Shown in pieces: positions 1 to 16,900 of a stretch of DNA of 64,000 bases (position 1 is its first letter; each line of letters opens with the position of its first letter). Below the pieces are notes generated by a model. It was given only the letters and a program-made list of their open reading frames with translations, had not been told where the DNA came from and ran no database searches. This stretch comes from Streptomyces sp. GS7 (GTDB lineage: Bacteria > Actinomycetota > Actinomycetes > Streptomycetales > Streptomycetaceae): NCBI RefSeq assembly GCF_009834125.1, contig NZ_CP047146.1, forward strand, positions 496,001-560,000, read 5' to 3'. The position numbers and the translations under genes were made by a program.

Positions 1-1008
1 CCAGGCGTCGATGTCCGCCAGGAGCCGCTGCCGGACGTCCTGGGGGGCGCGGGAGGCGCGTACGGACTGCCGGGCCAGCTCGGCCAGCTCGGCGTCCGTG
101 AAGCCGTGCGCACCGCGGGCGATCTCGTACTGCGCGGCCAGCCGCGCGCCGAACAGCAGCGGATCGTCCGCGCCCAGCGCCATCGGCACCCCCGCCTCGT
201 AGAACGTCCGCAGCGGTACGTCCTCCGGCTTCTCGTAGACGCCCAGCGCCACGTTCGACGCCGGGCACACCTCGCAGGTCACCCCGCGCGCGGCCAGCCG
301 CCGCAGCAGCACGGGATCCTCCGCGGCCCGTACGCCGTGCCCGATCCGCCCGGCGTGCAGATCGTCCAGGCAGTCCCGTACGCTCGCCGGCCCCGACAGC
401 TCGCCGCCGTGCGGGGCCGCCAGCAGACCGCCGTCCCGGGCGATGGCGAAGGCCCGGTCGAAGTCCCGGGCGAAACCCCGGCGTTCGTCGTTGGACAGCC
501 CGAAGCCGACCACGCCGCGGTCGGCGTAGCGCACCGCGAGCCGGGCCAGCGTGCGGGCGTCCAGGGGGTGCTTCATGCGGTTCGCGGCGACCAGCACGCG
601 GATGCCCAGCCCGGTGTCGCGGGAGGCGCGCCGCACCGCGTCCAGGATGATCTCCAGCGCGGGGATCAGCCCGCCCAGCCGCGGGGCGTACGAGGTCGGG
701 TCGACCTGGATCTCCAGCCAGTGCGACCCGTCCCGGACGTCCTCCTCGGCGGCCTCGCGCACCAGCCGCTGGATGTCCTCGGGGGACCGCAGGCACGACC
801 GCGCGATGTCGTAGAGCCGCTGGAAGCGGAACCAGCCGCGCTCGTCCGTGGCCCTCAGCCGGGGCGGCTCACCGCCCCTGAGCGCGTCGGGCAGGTGGAC
901 GCCGTACTTGTCGGCGAGATCGAGCAGGGTCGCCGGCCGCATCGAGCCGGTGAAGTGCAGGTGCAGGTGGGCCTTCGGCAGTTGACGCAGATCACGAACA
1001 CGCTTCAT
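1..1008 (-). CDS. add: adenosine deaminase (C-terminus beyond window edge)
   Basis: Zinc hydrolase that deaminates adenosine to inosine in cytosolic purine salvage. Reading the minus strand from ATG at 1008 gives 336 residues before the window edge. The start HLHLHFTGS (His16 and His18 as metal ligands) is the N-terminal metal motif of the family. Further in are HGGE, which replaces the usual HAGE catalytic motif, RIGHGVRA, and GADDP with the metal-binding Asp. The family is usually about 340-380 residues, so only the extreme C-terminus is missing. It lies downstream of aspC on the same strand, separated by 120 bp that contain a terminator hairpin. This neighbour order is standard in Streptomyces. 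Bacterial members may also act on related substrates; I see nothing that decides this. Confidence 0.9.
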   Translation of the reverse strand, partial: MKRVRDLRQLPKAHLHLHFTGSMRPATLLDLADKYGVHLPDALRGGEPPRLRATDERGWFRFQRLYDIARSCLRSPEDIQRLVREAAEEDVRDGSHWLEIQVDPTSYAPRLGGLIPALEIILDAVRRASRDTGLGIRVLVAANRMKHPLDARTLARLAVRYADRGVVGFGLSNDERRGFARDFDRAFAIARDGGLLAAPHGGELSGPASVRDCLDDLHAGRIGHGVRAAEDPVLLRRLAARGVTCEVCPASNVALGVYEKPEDVPLRTFYEAGVPMALGADDPLLFGARLAAQYEIARGAHGFTDAELAELARQSVRASRAPQDVRQRLLADIDAW

Positions 1009-1080
1009 CTGGCGATACTGCCGCACCCTCGCGCCGCAGGCATAGGCCCCGCCGCGAACGAAGGCACCACCGGAAAAGCG

Positions 1081-1110
1081 TGCGGGGCCGGAACGCGCTC
1101 CGGCCCCGCA
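1081..1110 (-). terminator. terminator of aspC
   Basis: Twelve-base perfect inverted repeat (TGCGGGGCCGGA / TCCGGCCCCGCA) with a 6-nt loop. On the minus strand it is followed within a few bases by TTTT. It sits just after the aspC stop codon and before add. Confidence 0.75.
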
Positions 1111-1128
1111 ATCACCCGCGCGCGGGCG

Positions 1129-2388
1129 CTACTTCGCCTCCGCCAGCAGCTTCTGGATCCGGGAGACGCCCTCGACCAGGTCCTCGTCGCCCAGCGCGTA
1201 CGAGAGCCGCAGGTAGCCGGGGGTGCCGAAGGCTTCGCCCGGGACGACGGCGACCTCCGCCTCCTCCAGGATCAGCTCGGCCAGCTCGACGCTGGACTGC
1301 GGGCGCCTGCCGCGGATCTCCCTGCCCAGCAGGCCCTTCACCGACGGGTACGCGTAGAACGCGCCCTCCGGCTCCGGGCACAGCACACCGTCGATCTCGT
1401 TGAGCATCCGCACGATCGTCCTGCGGCGCCGGTCGAAGGCCACCTTCATCTCCTCGACGGCCGTGAGGTCGCTGCTGACGGCCGCGATGGCCGCCGCCTG
1501 CGCCACGTTGGAGACGTTGGAGGTGGCGTGCGACTGGAGGTTCGTGGCGGCCTTGATGACGTCCTTCGGGCCGATCGCCCAGCCCACCCGCCAGCCGGTC
1601 ATCGCGTACGTCTTCGCGACGCCGTTGACGACGATGCACTTGTCGCGCAGCTCCGGCACGACCACCGGCAGCGACGAGCTGAGTCCTTCGGCGCCGGCGC
1701 GCGCGGCCGCGTCGCCGTAGACCAGGTGCTCGTAGATCTCGTCGGTCAGCACCCACAGGCCGTGCTCGGCGGCCCAGCGGCCGACCGCCTCGACCTGCTC
1801 GCGGGGGTAGACCGCGCCGGTCGGGTTCGACGGCGAGACGAACAGCAGGACCTTGGTGCGCTCGGTGCGGGCCGCCTCCAGCTGCTCGACCGTCACGCGG
1901 TAGCCGGTGGTCTCGTCGGCGACCACGTCGACCGGCACACCGCCCGCGAGCCGGATCGACTCGGGGTAGGTGGTCCAGTACGGCGCCGGCACGATGACCT
2001 CGTCGCCCGGGTCCAGGATGGCGGCGAACGCCTCGTAGATGGCCTGCTTGCCACCGTTCGTCACCAGGACGTTCGCGGCCTCGATCTCGTAGCCGGAGTC
2101 GCGCAGCGTCTTCGCCACGATCGCGGACTTCAGCTCGGGGAGGCCGCCGGCCGGGGTGTAGCGGTGGTACTTCGGGGTGCGGCATGCCTCGACGGCCGCC
2201 TCGACGATGTAGTCGGGCGTGGGGAAGTCGGGCTCACCGGCGCCGAAGCCGATCACCGGGCGCCCGGCGGCCTTGAGGGCCTTGGCCTTGGCGTCGACGG
2301 CGAGGGTGGCGGACTCGGAGATCGAACCGACGCGGGCGGAGACCCGGCGGTCGGCGGGGGACGGTACGGAAGGAGTGGCAGCGCTCAT
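1129..2388 (-). CDS. aspC: pyridoxal phosphate-dependent aspartate aminotransferase
   Basis: Class I/II (fold type I) aminotransferase of 419 residues that interconverts aspartate and oxaloacetate, with glutamate as partner. Visible marks are [10 protein letters not shown] near residue 50, [10 protein letters not shown] in the middle, the PLP-binding Lys259 in [14 protein letters not shown], and a C-terminal RLSYAL motif with the substrate-binding Arg. The N-terminal 15 residues ([15 protein letters not shown]) are low complexity, as in Streptomyces orthologues. It is transcribed away from the tRNA-Trp/secE block and is conserved beside secE-nusG in Streptomyces. Prephenate or other keto-acid activity cannot be excluded from sequence alone. 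Confidence 0.92.
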   Translation of the reverse strand: MSAATPSVPSPADRRVSARVGSISESATLAVDAKAKALKAAGRPVIGFGAGEPDFPTPDYIVEAAVEACRTPKYHRYTPAGGLPELKSAIVAKTLRDSGYEIEAANVLVTNGGKQAIYEAFAAILDPGDEVIVPAPYWTTYPESIRLAGGVPVDVVADETTGYRVTVEQLEAARTERTKVLLFVSPSNPTGAVYPREQVEAVGRWAAEHGLWVLTDEIYEHLVYGDAAARAGAEGLSSSLPVVVPELRDKCIVVNGVAKTYAMTGWRVGWAIGPKDVIKAATNLQSHATSNVSNVAQAAAIAAVSSDLTAVEEMKVAFDRRRRTIVRMLNEIDGVLCPEPEGAFYAYPSVKGLLGREIRGRRPQSSVELAELILEEAEVAVVPGEAFGTPGYLRLSYALGDEDLVEGVSRIQKLLAEAK

Positions 2389-2457
2389 ACAGGCATCGTC
2401 GCAGACCGCTCTCCGGCCCGGAACCTGGGTTTGCGGGCGCCACCCGGGACGTTTCTG

Positions 2458-2487
2458 TTCGACGCCCGGCTCTGAAGCACGTACACT
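2458..2487 (+). promoter_or_regulatory. possible promoter for tRNA-Trp/secE
   Basis: TTCGAC at 2458-2463 and TACACT at 2482-2487 are separated by 18 bp, resembling the vegetative sigma (HrdB) consensus. They lie about 85 bp before the tRNA. Weak evidence: position and similarity only. Confidence 0.35.
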
Positions 2488-2571
2488 CGCTGACCGTTGG
2501 CTCCCGACAGGTCGCTGCGGCGCACGAACTTAGTGCAGTCGGCCGCATGCGGTAGGTTGGGGGAACCACAA

Positions 2572-2644
2572 AGGGTCGTAGCTCAATTGGTAGAGCACTG
2601 GTCTCCAAAACCAGCGGTTGGGGGTTCAAGTCCCTCCGGCCCTG
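2572..2644 (+). tRNA. tRNA-Trp (anticodon CCA)
   Basis: A full 73-nt cloverleaf can be drawn. Acceptor stem AGGGTCG pairs with CGGCCCT (one T:G pair). The D-arm is GCTC...GAGC. The anticodon stem is CTGGT/ACCAG with loop CTCCAAAA containing anticodon CCA, and the T-arm contains GGTTCAAGTCC. The 3' CCA is not encoded. It lies directly before secE, the usual Streptomyces arrangement. Confidence 0.97.
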
Positions 2645-2752
2645 CTACACGCACTTCGTCACCAAAGTGCGTGCACGCGTACGTATGAAATGCACCGCCG
2701 TGCGGCTCAACCGGGCGCGGCACGGCCACGACCCGGATTCAGGTGAGGACGA

Positions 2753-3049
2753 GTGACGGACGCCCTGGGCTCCATCGACATGCCTGAGCGTGGTCGTTCC
2801 GAGGACGACGCCACGGAATCCCAGAAGAAGCCCCGCCGCGGAGGCAAGCGCGGCAAGAAGGGCCCCTTCGCGCGGCTCGCGCTCTTTTACCGCCAGGTCA
2901 TCGCGGAACTCCGTAAGGTCGTCTGGCCCACGCGCAGCCAGTTGTCGACGTACACCAGTGTGGTGATCGTCTTCGTTGTCATCATCATCGGTCTCGTAAC
3001 CGTGATTGACTTGGGAATCAACCGAGTCGTCGGGTACGTCTTCGGCTGA
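2753..3049 (+). CDS. secE: preprotein translocase subunit SecE
   Basis: 98-residue subunit of the SecYEG channel in the plasma membrane. The first 45 residues are hydrophilic and very basic (KKPRRGGKRGKKG). The conserved amphipathic segment FYRQVIAELRKVVWPTR follows, then a single transmembrane helix rich in Val and Ile at about 72-90. One helix rather than three is typical outside enterobacteria. The GTG start at 2753 is supported by AGGTGAGGA at 2741-2749. It lies 74 bp upstream of nusG, the classic secE-nusG pair. Confidence 0.95.
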   Translation: MTDALGSIDMPERGRSEDDATESQKKPRRGGKRGKKGPFARLALFYRQVIAELRKVVWPTRSQLSTYTSVVIVFVVIIIGLVTVIDLGINRVVGYVFG

Positions 3050-3123
3050 TCCCGCGGAGGGGCGCCTGCGCGGGCGCCTATTTCGCATGTTCAACCCCTT
3101 GAAGCCAGGAAGAAGCAGCCACC

Positions 3124-3999
3124 GTGTCTGACCCGAACCTGAACGACGCCGCCGAATCCGCCGAGACGGCAGCGGCCGACGTTGACGCGGCTGCCTCGGC
3201 CGAGGTCGAGGGCGACGACACCGAGCGCGAGATCGTCGAGGGCGCCGACGTCGTCGAGGAACTCGACGCCGAGGAAGCCGCAGCCGGCGAGCCCGCCGAG
3301 GAAGCCGCGGTGCACGTCGAGGACGAGGACGAGGCCCTCGCCGAGGCCGTCGAGGACGAGGCCGCCGAGGAGCAGGAGCCGGTCGACCCGGTGGCCGCCC
3401 TTCGCGACGAACTCCGCGGCCTCCCCGGTGAGTGGTACGTCATCCACACCTACGCGGGCTACGAGAACCGCGTGAAGACCAACCTCGAACAGCGTGCCGT
3501 CTCGCTGAACGTCGAGGACTACATCTTCCAGGCCGAGGTGCCGCAGGAAGAGGTCGTCCAGATCAAGAACGGCGACCGCCGCACGGTCCGCCAGAACAAG
3601 CTCCCGGGCTATGTGCTGGTGCGCATGGACCTGACGAACGAGTCCTGGGGCGTGGTCCGCAACACGCCGGGCGTCACCGGCTTCGTCGGCAACGCCTACG
3701 ACCCGTACCCGCTGACCCTGGACGAGATCGTCAAGATGCTCGCCCTGGAGGCCGAGGAGAAGGCCGCCAAGGAGGCCGCCGCGGCCGAGGGCAAGCCGGC
3801 GCCGTCCCGCAAGGTCGAGGTCCAGGTCCTGGACTTCGAGGTGGGCGACTCGGTCACCGTCACCGACGGCCCGTTCGCCACGCTTCAGGCGACGATCAAC
3901 GAGATCAACGCCGACTCGAAGAAGGTCAAGGGCCTGGTCGAGATCTTCGGCCGCGAGACCCCGGTCGAGCTGAGCTTCGACCAGATCCAGAAGAACTAG
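3124..3999 (+). CDS. nusG: transcription termination/antitermination protein NusG
   Basis: 291-residue NusG that binds RNA polymerase and couples it to Rho or the ribosome. Residues 1-100 form an acidic Ala/Glu/Asp-rich extension typical of streptomycetes. The NGN domain starts at [19 protein letters not shown] and includes [10 protein letters not shown]. The C-terminal KOW domain ([13 protein letters not shown]) ends the protein. E. coli NusG is 181 residues, so the extra length is the acidic arm plus an Ala/Lys-rich insert between the domains. GTG start at 3124 with GAAGAAG upstream. A strong terminator follows, so rplK-rplA probably form a separate unit. Confidence 0.95.
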   Translation: MSDPNLNDAAESAETAAADVDAAASAEVEGDDTEREIVEGADVVEELDAEEAAAGEPAEEAAVHVEDEDEALAEAVEDEAAEEQEPVDPVAALRDELRGLPGEWYVIHTYAGYENRVKTNLEQRAVSLNVEDYIFQAEVPQEEVVQIKNGDRRTVRQNKLPGYVLVRMDLTNESWGVVRNTPGVTGFVGNAYDPYPLTLDEIVKMLALEAEEKAAKEAAAAEGKPAPSRKVEVQVLDFEVGDSVTVTDGPFATLQATINEINADSKKVKGLVEIFGRETPVELSFDQIQKN

Positions 4000-4025
4000 G
4001 TTCTTCCGGAGCACCAGCCACCGCC

Positions 4026-4067
4026 CAGGTCAGACCGGTACACCGCCGGTCTGACCTGCTCGGTTTT
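4026..4067 (+). terminator. terminator between nusG and rplK
   Basis: Thirteen-base perfect stem (CAGGTCAGACCGG / CCGGTCTGACCTG) with a 7-nt loop, followed by CTCGGTTTTT. A textbook intrinsic terminator downstream of nusG. Confidence 0.85.
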
Positions 4068-4165
4068 TGGCCGCGCGAGGATACCCGTTATCGTTGTGCG
4101 GTATGCCTCCATCCGGATGACCGGATTGCGGGGCGAACCACCTCTCACTAGGACCCGGAGAGAGC

Positions 4166-4600
4166 ATGCCTCCCAAGAAGAAGAAGGTCACGGGGCTTAT
4201 CAAGCTCCAGATCCAGGCCGGTGCCGCGAACCCGGCCCCGCCGGTCGGCCCCGCGCTGGGCCAGCACGGCGTCAACATCATGGAGTTCTGCAAGGCCTAC
4301 AACGCCGCGACCGAGTCGCAGCGTGGCATGGTCGTGCCGGTGGAGATCACGGTCTACGAAGACCGTTCCTTCACCTTCGTCACCAAGACCCCGCCGGCCG
4401 CGAAGCTCATCCTGAAGGCCGCGGGCGTGGAGAAGGGCTCCGGCGAGCCGCACAAGACCAAGGTCGCCAAGATCACCGAGGCGCAGGTCCGCGAGATCGC
4501 CACCACCAAGATGCCCGACCTGAACGCCAACGACCTGGACGCCGCGTCGAAGATCATCGCCGGCACCGCCCGTTCCATGGGCATCACGGTCGAGGGCTGA
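4166..4600 (+). CDS. rplK: 50S ribosomal protein L11
   Basis: 144-residue L11, part of the GTPase-associated centre. It starts [19 protein letters not shown] and has the family signature [20 protein letters not shown]. The C-terminal RNA-binding domain covers about residues 75-144. ATG start with GGAGAG just upstream. It is followed 83 bp later by rplA in the usual L11-L1 pair. Prolines in the N-terminal domain that form the thiostrepton site are retained (APPVGPALG). I see no sign of resistance changes. Confidence 0.97.
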
Positions 4601-4683
4601 ACCCCAGCCCTTCAAGGCACACACGTGGCAGGACCAGGCGCTGGTCCGTACCACGACTCCACCCCACTGCATCAGGAGCAGAA

Positions 4684-5400
4684 GTGAAGCGCAGCAAGAC
4701 TCTTCGCAACGCGGACGCGAAGATCGACCGGGAGCGTCTGTACGCCCCGCTCGAGGCCGTCCGTCTCGCCAAGGACACCACGTCCGTCAAGTTCGACGCG
4801 ACCGTCGAGGTTGCCATGCGTCTGGGCGTCGACCCGCGCAAGGCCGACCAGATGGTCCGTGGCACCGTGAACCTCCCGCACGGCACCGGTAAGACCGCCC
4901 GGGTCCTGGTCTTCGCGACCGGTGACCGTGCTGCGGCAGCGGAAGCCGCCGGCGCCGACATCGTCGGCTCGGACGAACTGATCGACGAGGTCTCCAAGGG
5001 CCGTCTGGACTTCGACGCCGTCGTCGCCACCCCGGACCTCATGGGCAAGGTCGGCCGCCTCGGCCGCGTGCTCGGTCCCCGTGGTCTGATGCCGAACCCG
5101 AAGACCGGCACCGTCACCCCGGACGTCGCCAAGGCTGTCACCGACATCAAGGGCGGCAAGATCGAGTTCCGCGTGGACAAGCACGCGAACCTCCACTTCA
5201 TCATCGGCAAGGTCTCCTTCGACGAGACCAAGCTGGTGGAGAACTACGCCGCCGCGCTTGAGGAGATCACCCGCCTCAAGCCGTCCGCCGCCAAGGGCCG
5301 TTACATCAAGAAGACGGTCATCACCACCACGATGGGCCCCGGCGTTCCGGTCGACCCCAACCGCACCCGCAACCTCCTCGTCGAGGACGAGGCCGTCTGA
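4684..5400 (+). CDS. rplA: 50S ribosomal protein L1
   Basis: 238-residue L1 of the ribosomal stalk, also the likely translational repressor of rplK-rplA. GTG at 4684 is chosen because the preceding AGGAGCAGA gives a good ribosome-binding site and the protein then starts [17 protein letters not shown], as in other actinobacteria. The in-frame ORF extends far upstream but only as an alternative frame of rplK. Signature [18 protein letters not shown] is present. A long hairpin terminator follows. Confidence 0.96.
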   Translation: MKRSKTLRNADAKIDRERLYAPLEAVRLAKDTTSVKFDATVEVAMRLGVDPRKADQMVRGTVNLPHGTGKTARVLVFATGDRAAAAEAAGADIVGSDELIDEVSKGRLDFDAVVATPDLMGKVGRLGRVLGPRGLMPNPKTGTVTPDVAKAVTDIKGGKIEFRVDKHANLHFIIGKVSFDETKLVENYAAALEEITRLKPSAAKGRYIKKTVITTTMGPGVPVDPNRTRNLLVEDEAV

Positions 5401-5440
5401 TCTCCCTGATCGACGCGCCTCATCGCGTGTGACGCACACC

Positions 5441-5478
5441 GTCAGGCCCCGCTTTCCGTACGGAGAGCGGGGCCTGAC
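5441..5478 (+). terminator. terminator after rplA
   Basis: Thirteen-base perfect stem (GTCAGGCCCCGCT / AGCGGGGCCTGAC). The 12-nt loop is itself largely palindromic (TCCGTACGGA). It lies 40 bp after the rplA stop. No clear T-run, as is common in Streptomyces. Confidence 0.7.
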
Positions 5479-5570
5479 GCGTTCATAACAGCACCTGCCG
5501 GAAGCCCTGTTGGTGGCCTGCACTACAGTCCCCTGCGAGGTCCATTAAGGAATCAAAGGGGGAGCCTCAA

Positions 5571-6425
5571 GTGCGTAGCACGCGTATAGCCGCCGCCGTG
5601 GCGGCGGGAGTTGTCATGCTGGCCGGTCTGACCGCCTGTAACAAGGGCGGCACCAACAACGGCACCGGCGGGGGCAGCAGCAGCGGCGGGGGCAGTGACG
5701 CGGCTGGTTCGAAGTCTCCGCTCGACGCCGCCCTGGCCTCGCTGAAGACGGCCTCGCAGCAGACGAGCGGCAAGAAGTCCGCGAAGATCGACGGCACGCA
5801 GAAGGTCGGTCCGTCCACGCGCACGATGAAGGGCGCGATGGACTGGTCCAACGGCATGAACATGACCGTGGACATCACCACGACCGGCGGTCCCCTGGCC
5901 GGCAAGCCCATGAAGGCGATCTACACGCCGCAGTCGATGTACATCAACATGGGCATGCCCCTGGGCGGCAAGAACTGGATCAAGTCCGACTACGACGCCA
6001 TGGCCAAGAAGAGCCCGACCGGGGCGTTGATGAAGGACATGATGCAGAACAACGACCCGGTCAAGTCGGTGAACCTGCTCATCGCCTCCGGCAAGGTCCA
6101 GCAGGCCGGCAAGGAGGACGTCCGCGGCGTGCAGGCGACCCACTACACCGGCACGGTCGACGTGGCCGAGATGGTCAAGCTGCAGGGCAAGAGCCTCAGC
6201 GAGGCCGACATGAAGACGCTGCAGGCGCAGCTGCAGCAGGCCGGTGCGACGAAGGAGACCATCGACCTGTGGATCGGCCCGGACAACCTGCTCGTGAAGA
6301 AGCGTGAGCAGATGGATGGCAAGCAGGGGGCGTCGGACTCGACGGTCTTCTACTCGGACTACGGCACCAAGGTGTCGGTGACGCCGCCGCCGGCGAGCGA
6401 CACCACGACGGCGCCGGGCGCCTGA
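5571..6425 (+). CDS. putative LppX/LprG-like lipoprotein
   Basis: 284-residue secreted lipoprotein. The signal peptide has a basic start (MRSTR), a hydrophobic core and the lipobox LTAC with the lipidated Cys at about residue 24. A Gly/Ser-rich tether of about 25 residues follows. The rest looks like a beta-rich fold of the LppX/LprAFG type found in actinobacterial cell envelopes, possibly lipid-binding; this is inferred from general sequence character. Starts at GTG 5571 after AAAGGGGGAG. A lipoprotein gene in this position between rplA and rplJ is usual in Streptomyces. The role is unknown. Confidence 0.75.
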   Translation: MRSTRIAAAVAAGVVMLAGLTACNKGGTNNGTGGGSSSGGGSDAAGSKSPLDAALASLKTASQQTSGKKSAKIDGTQKVGPSTRTMKGAMDWSNGMNMTVDITTTGGPLAGKPMKAIYTPQSMYINMGMPLGGKNWIKSDYDAMAKKSPTGALMKDMMQNNDPVKSVNLLIASGKVQQAGKEDVRGVQATHYTGTVDVAEMVKLQGKSLSEADMKTLQAQLQQAGATKETIDLWIGPDNLLVKKREQMDGKQGASDSTVFYSDYGTKVSVTPPPASDTTTAPGA

Positions 6426-6576
6426 CGAGGGAGTCCGCGGTGGGGCGTCCGTGACGCCCCACCGCAGCCGATTTGCCTGTGCGCAGGCCCGTCCCGTACG
6501 GTGTCCCGGAAGCCAAAGACCGCTGGTTGTCTCTGCGCGTCCGGTATGGGACGTGTGGCGGCCGAAGGATCCGCTA

Positions 6577-6690
6577 GCTGCGGACGGCCTGCGCAGGTGA
6601 ATGAGGAAGATCTCCCGGGTGTGAGCCTGGTTGAGTATCGCCCCGTGCGCCTGCGCCGGGGCGTTTGTTTTGCCCAGCCCCTTCTGCGCG
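6577..6690 (+). promoter_or_regulatory. rplJ leader with attenuator-like hairpin
   Basis: The 296-bp gap before rplJ holds several small inverted repeats. It ends in a CGCCCCG/CGGGGCG hairpin (6639-6663) followed by TTTGTTTT. rplJ-rplL leaders commonly bind L10(L12)4 to control translation, so an L10-leader role is likely. I could not fold the whole region, so the boundaries are approximate. Confidence 0.45.
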
Positions 6691-6721
6691 GTCCTCATCA
6701 CCCGGAAGGAGGCCGAGGCTC

Positions 6722-7249
6722 ATGGCGACGTCTGACAAGAACGCAGCCGTTGAGGAGATCGCGGGGAAGCTCCGCGACTCCAACGCAGCTGTTGTGACTT
6801 CTTACATCGGACTGACTGTGGCGCAGCTCAAGGAGCTCCGCCGTTCTCTCGGCGAGAACGCTCAGTACCGTGTGGTGAAGAACACGCTGACCAAGATCGC
6901 GGCCAAGCAGGCCGGGATCGAGCTGGACGAGCACCTCAAGGGCTCGACCGCTGTCGCTTTCGTGACCGGTGACCCGGTCACGGCGGCGAAGGGTCTTCGT
7001 GACTTCGCCAAGGAGAACCCCGCTCTCGTCATCAAGGGCGGTGTCCTTGACGGCAAGGCGCTGTCCGCCGACGAGATCAAGAAGCTTGCGGACCTCGAGT
7101 CCCGCGAGGTTCTGCTCGCCAAGCTGGCGGGCGCCATGAAGGGCAAGCAGTCCCAGGCTGCCGCGCTCTTCCAGGCGCTCCCCTCGAAGTTCGTCCGCAC
7201 CGCGGAGGCGCTTCGTGCCAAGCAGGCCGAGCAGGGCGGTGCCGAGTAA
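6722..7249 (+). CDS. rplJ: 50S ribosomal protein L10
   Basis: 175-residue stalk protein L10, which anchors L7/L12 dimers and is the likely repressor of its own operon. ATG 6722 follows GGAAGGAGG, an almost perfect Shine-Dalgarno. The upstream in-frame extension has no such signal. The N-terminus [20 protein letters not shown] and the YRVVKNTL motif near residue 50 are typical. The C-terminal helices that carry L12 end in KQAEQGGAE. It is separated from rplL by 110 bp. Confidence 0.96.
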   Translation: MATSDKNAAVEEIAGKLRDSNAAVVTSYIGLTVAQLKELRRSLGENAQYRVVKNTLTKIAAKQAGIELDEHLKGSTAVAFVTGDPVTAAKGLRDFAKENPALVIKGGVLDGKALSADEIKKLADLESREVLLAKLAGAMKGKQSQAAALFQALPSKFVRTAEALRAKQAEQGGAE

Positions 7250-7359
7250 TTCGGCTCGCACATTGACCGCCGCCTGAGGCGACGGTCGAAGCGGGCCCAA
7301 CGTACGCCCGCCGACATGTACATCCGGCACCAGCCGATTTAGTGGAAGGATCGCCCATC

Positions 7360-7746
7360 ATGGCGAAGCTCAGCCAGGAAGACCTGCTCGCGCAGTTCGA
7401 GGAGATGACCCTCATCGAGCTCTCCGAGTTCGTGAAGGCGTTCGAGGAGAAGTTCGACGTCACCGCCGCCGCCCCGGCCGCCGTTGCCGTCGCGGGTGCC
7501 CCGGGTGCCCCGGCCGCCGCCGCCGAGGAGGAGCAGGACGAGTTCGACGTCATCCTCACCGGTGCCGGCGACAAGAAGATCCAGGTCATCAAGGTCGTGC
7601 GTGAGCTGACCTCCCTGGGCCTGAAGGAGGCCAAGGACCTCGTCGACGGCACCCCGAAGGCGGTCGTGGAGAAGGTCTCCAAGGAGGCCGCGGAGAAGGC
7701 CGCCGAGGCCCTCAAGGGCGCCGGCGCCTCCGTCGAGGTCAAGTGA
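7360..7746 (+). CDS. rplL: 50S ribosomal protein L7/L12
   Basis: 128-residue stalk protein that recruits translation GTPases, including EF-Tu and EF-G. The N-terminal dimerisation helices are [18 protein letters not shown]. An Ala/Pro/Gly hinge covers about residues 40-58. The C-terminal domain contains [23 protein letters not shown] 7360 follows GTGGAAGGA, so the six upstream in-frame residues are not used. It is followed by a hairpin that probably attenuates transcription before rpoB. Confidence 0.97.
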   Translation: MAKLSQEDLLAQFEEMTLIELSEFVKAFEEKFDVTAAAPAAVAVAGAPGAPAAAAEEEQDEFDVILTGAGDKKIQVIKVVRELTSLGLKEAKDLVDGTPKAVVEKVSKEAAEKAAEALKGAGASVEVK

Positions 7747-7801
7747 CCCTGGTGAGTCTCTGACTCACGTCCTGAGCGCCTGAGGGCGTACACGGACACA
7801 G

Positions 7802-7837
7802 CGAAGGGCGATCACCCATGCGGGTGGTCGCCCTTCG
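7802..7837 (+). terminator. attenuator/terminator between rplL and rpoB
   Basis: Sixteen-base stem (CGAAGGGCGATCACCC / GGGTGGTCGCCCTTCG) with one G:T pair and a 4-nt loop, 55 bp after the rplL stop. In many bacteria rpoB is partly read from the rplJL promoter, so partial termination is expected here. Confidence 0.7.
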
Positions 7838-8183
7838 TCGTGCAAGCCACGGCTGCATTGCCTCGCGCCGGAGTGCGAGTATGGTGATCTTCGTCGTCCG
7901 GACGTGCCTCCATGTGACGATCTCCCTGAGGTGGGGGGCCTTGACGAACCGGACGCGGCGCGCAATTCTCGGGACGCGACGCAGAAGCGATCCAGGGTTC
8001 GAGGCATGGATCGCCGACGAAGAGGGAAGCATCGGTGTGCGCCACTGGCGCAGGGCTTTCGGCAGGCGCAGGGCATTGGGCGTAGTGAAGAACAACGAGG
8101 GGCTCCTCCGGTGCGGAGGGCGTGACCTCCCGGAGGGAGAAGATCGGTATCACGGTGCTGTGCCGGTCTCCGGAAACTCGCTC

Positions 8184-8212
8184 TGGACATCAGTGTGCCA
8201 AGTGGCTACACT
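8184..8212 (+). promoter_or_regulatory. rpoBC promoter
   Basis: TGGACA (8184-8189) and TACACT (8207-8212) with a 17-bp spacer are close to the vegetative consensus. They lie about 160 bp before the rpoB start. The rest of the 628-bp rplL-rpoB gap holds the attenuator hairpin and no convincing coding region; its short ORFs have no ribosome-binding sites that I trust. Confidence 0.6.
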
Positions 8213-8374
8213 GACCCTTTGCGCTGCCTGTTAGCTGCTCCCTGCCCGTCACCAGGGGCATACCCGAGCCCGAGCAAAGCTGAATGAACCGCCCTGACCT
8301 GGGCTTTCCCTCAGTCTGCTCGATTCGGGACCGGTACGCGCGTAGTGAGTCCGAGCCCTCGGAAGGACCCCCTC

Positions 8375-11857
<3,483 letters not shown>

Positions 11858-11956
11858 CGGGTCTGGTCGGGACCGCCTCGTGCAGAGGAGGTCCCGGCCC
11901 CGCCCCGGACCCCGTACAGACCATAGAGACACGACCCTGAGAGGGATTGACGCATA

Positions 11957-15856
<3,900 letters not shown>

Positions 15857-15877
15857 TCCCGCACCGCGGAACAGCAA

Positions 15878-15909
15878 CAGGGCGGCCACCCCTCGGGGTG
15901 GCCGCCCTG
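15878..15909 (+). terminator. terminator after rpoC
   Basis: Fourteen- to fifteen-base perfect inverted repeat (CAGGGCGGCCACCCC / GGGGTGGCCGCCCTG) 21 bp after the rpoC stop. No T-run, as often in Streptomyces. Confidence 0.75.
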
Positions 15910-16011
15910 CGGCGTTCGGCCGCCCGTGTGGCGGAGGGAACTCGTCCTCCCATTGCTGCGTCTGTGATGAGAAGATGAGGAGAACTGTCGAGCGGGGGGG
16001 AGGTTCGCGAC

Positions 16012-16554
16012 ATGGCGTTCCAGCCGTGGCAGGGTGGGCAGCCTGCTCAGAATCCGTATCAGGTGCCGGCCATGCGTGCCTCGCACGCCGATCGCGAGCG
16101 GGCGGTCGATGTCCTGAAGGCGGGTTTCGCGGAGGGCCGGCTCGGGCAGCCGGAGTACGAGCAGCGGATCGCGCGGGCGTATCAGGCGCAGACCCACGCC
16201 GAGCTGCAGATGCTGGTCGCGGATCTGCCCCAAGGGCCGGTGCCGCAGGCGCAGTTCGCGCCGCGGCCGGTGGCCGTGCCGACCACGTTCCTGCCGATGC
16301 AGATGCCGATGGTGCAGCCCACCAACGGCTCCGCGACGGGCGCGCTGGTGTGCGGCCTGCTGGCGCCGGTGACCTGGGGAGTGTCCTCGATTCCGGCGGT
16401 GATCCTGGGGCACAAGGCGCGGGCCGAGATCCGGCGGACCGGTGAGCGCGGGGACGGCCAGGCGGTCGCGGGGCTGGTGCTGGGCTGGCTCGGGATCGGG
16501 GCCTGGGCGCTGTTCATCCTGGTGATGGTGCTGGTCGCCGTGGTGCGGCCGTGA
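16012..16554 (+). CDS. DUF1707 and DUF4190 domain membrane protein
   Basis: 180-residue protein of unknown function. Residues about 20-75 (MRASHADRERAVDVLK...ELQMLVADLP) are a DUF1707 domain, a short helical module common in actinobacteria. A Pro/Gln/Met-rich linker follows. Residues about 105-178 hold two hydrophobic helices separated by GHKARAEIRRTGERGDGQA, which is the DUF4190 pattern. The protein is likely anchored in the plasma membrane with DUF1707 in the cytoplasm. ATG 16012 follows GGGGGGAGG. It stands alone between the rpoBC terminator and the rpsL promoter. Confidence 0.75.
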   Translation: MAFQPWQGGQPAQNPYQVPAMRASHADRERAVDVLKAGFAEGRLGQPEYEQRIARAYQAQTHAELQMLVADLPQGPVPQAQFAPRPVAVPTTFLPMQMPMVQPTNGSATGALVCGLLAPVTWGVSSIPAVILGHKARAEIRRTGERGDGQAVAGLVLGWLGIGAWALFILVMVLVAVVRP

Positions 16555-16647
16555 CGGCCGTGCGCCTTCTTCCGTAGCGCGGTGGATCGCACTACGGTGG
16601 CCGCAGCGCCGGGGGAGTCCGGCGTGTCCTTCGCGTGTGCATTTGTT

Positions 16648-16676
16648 TTGACCGCAGCCAATGCGGTAGGTACGCT
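16648..16676 (+). promoter_or_regulatory. str operon (rpsL) promoter
   Basis: TTGACC (16648-16653) and TACGCT (16671-16676) with a 17-bp spacer. This is the best promoter in the 346-bp gap before rpsL and would give a leader of about 220 nt. The leader has no convincing gene. A second TTGACA at 16769 lacks a good -10 box. Confidence 0.6.
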
Positions 16677-16900
16677 CTGACCTTGTGCCTGGGGTGTCCC
16701 TGGGCTGCCGTGCGTGCCTTCTCCCGCCATCACCGGCCGGAGAGTGCGGACAGCGCGGAAGCCGGGTTTTGACACCGCAATCTGCCGCCGCCCTCGTTCC
16801 AGCGAGGCAGGTCTGCAGTATTCGACACACCCGACCGCGTGGGTCGGGGAATGTTCCAGGTTAGCTTTACCGAGACTGGCACACAGAAACCGGAGAAACG

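Noticed and set aside
106..2475. 789-codon plus-strand frame over add and aspC
   Set aside because: Antisense to two clear conserved genes; low-complexity product with no family features.
7840..8344. Small open frames in the rplL-rpoB gap
   Set aside because: No good start signals, overlapping frames on both strands, and the region holds the rpoB promoter.
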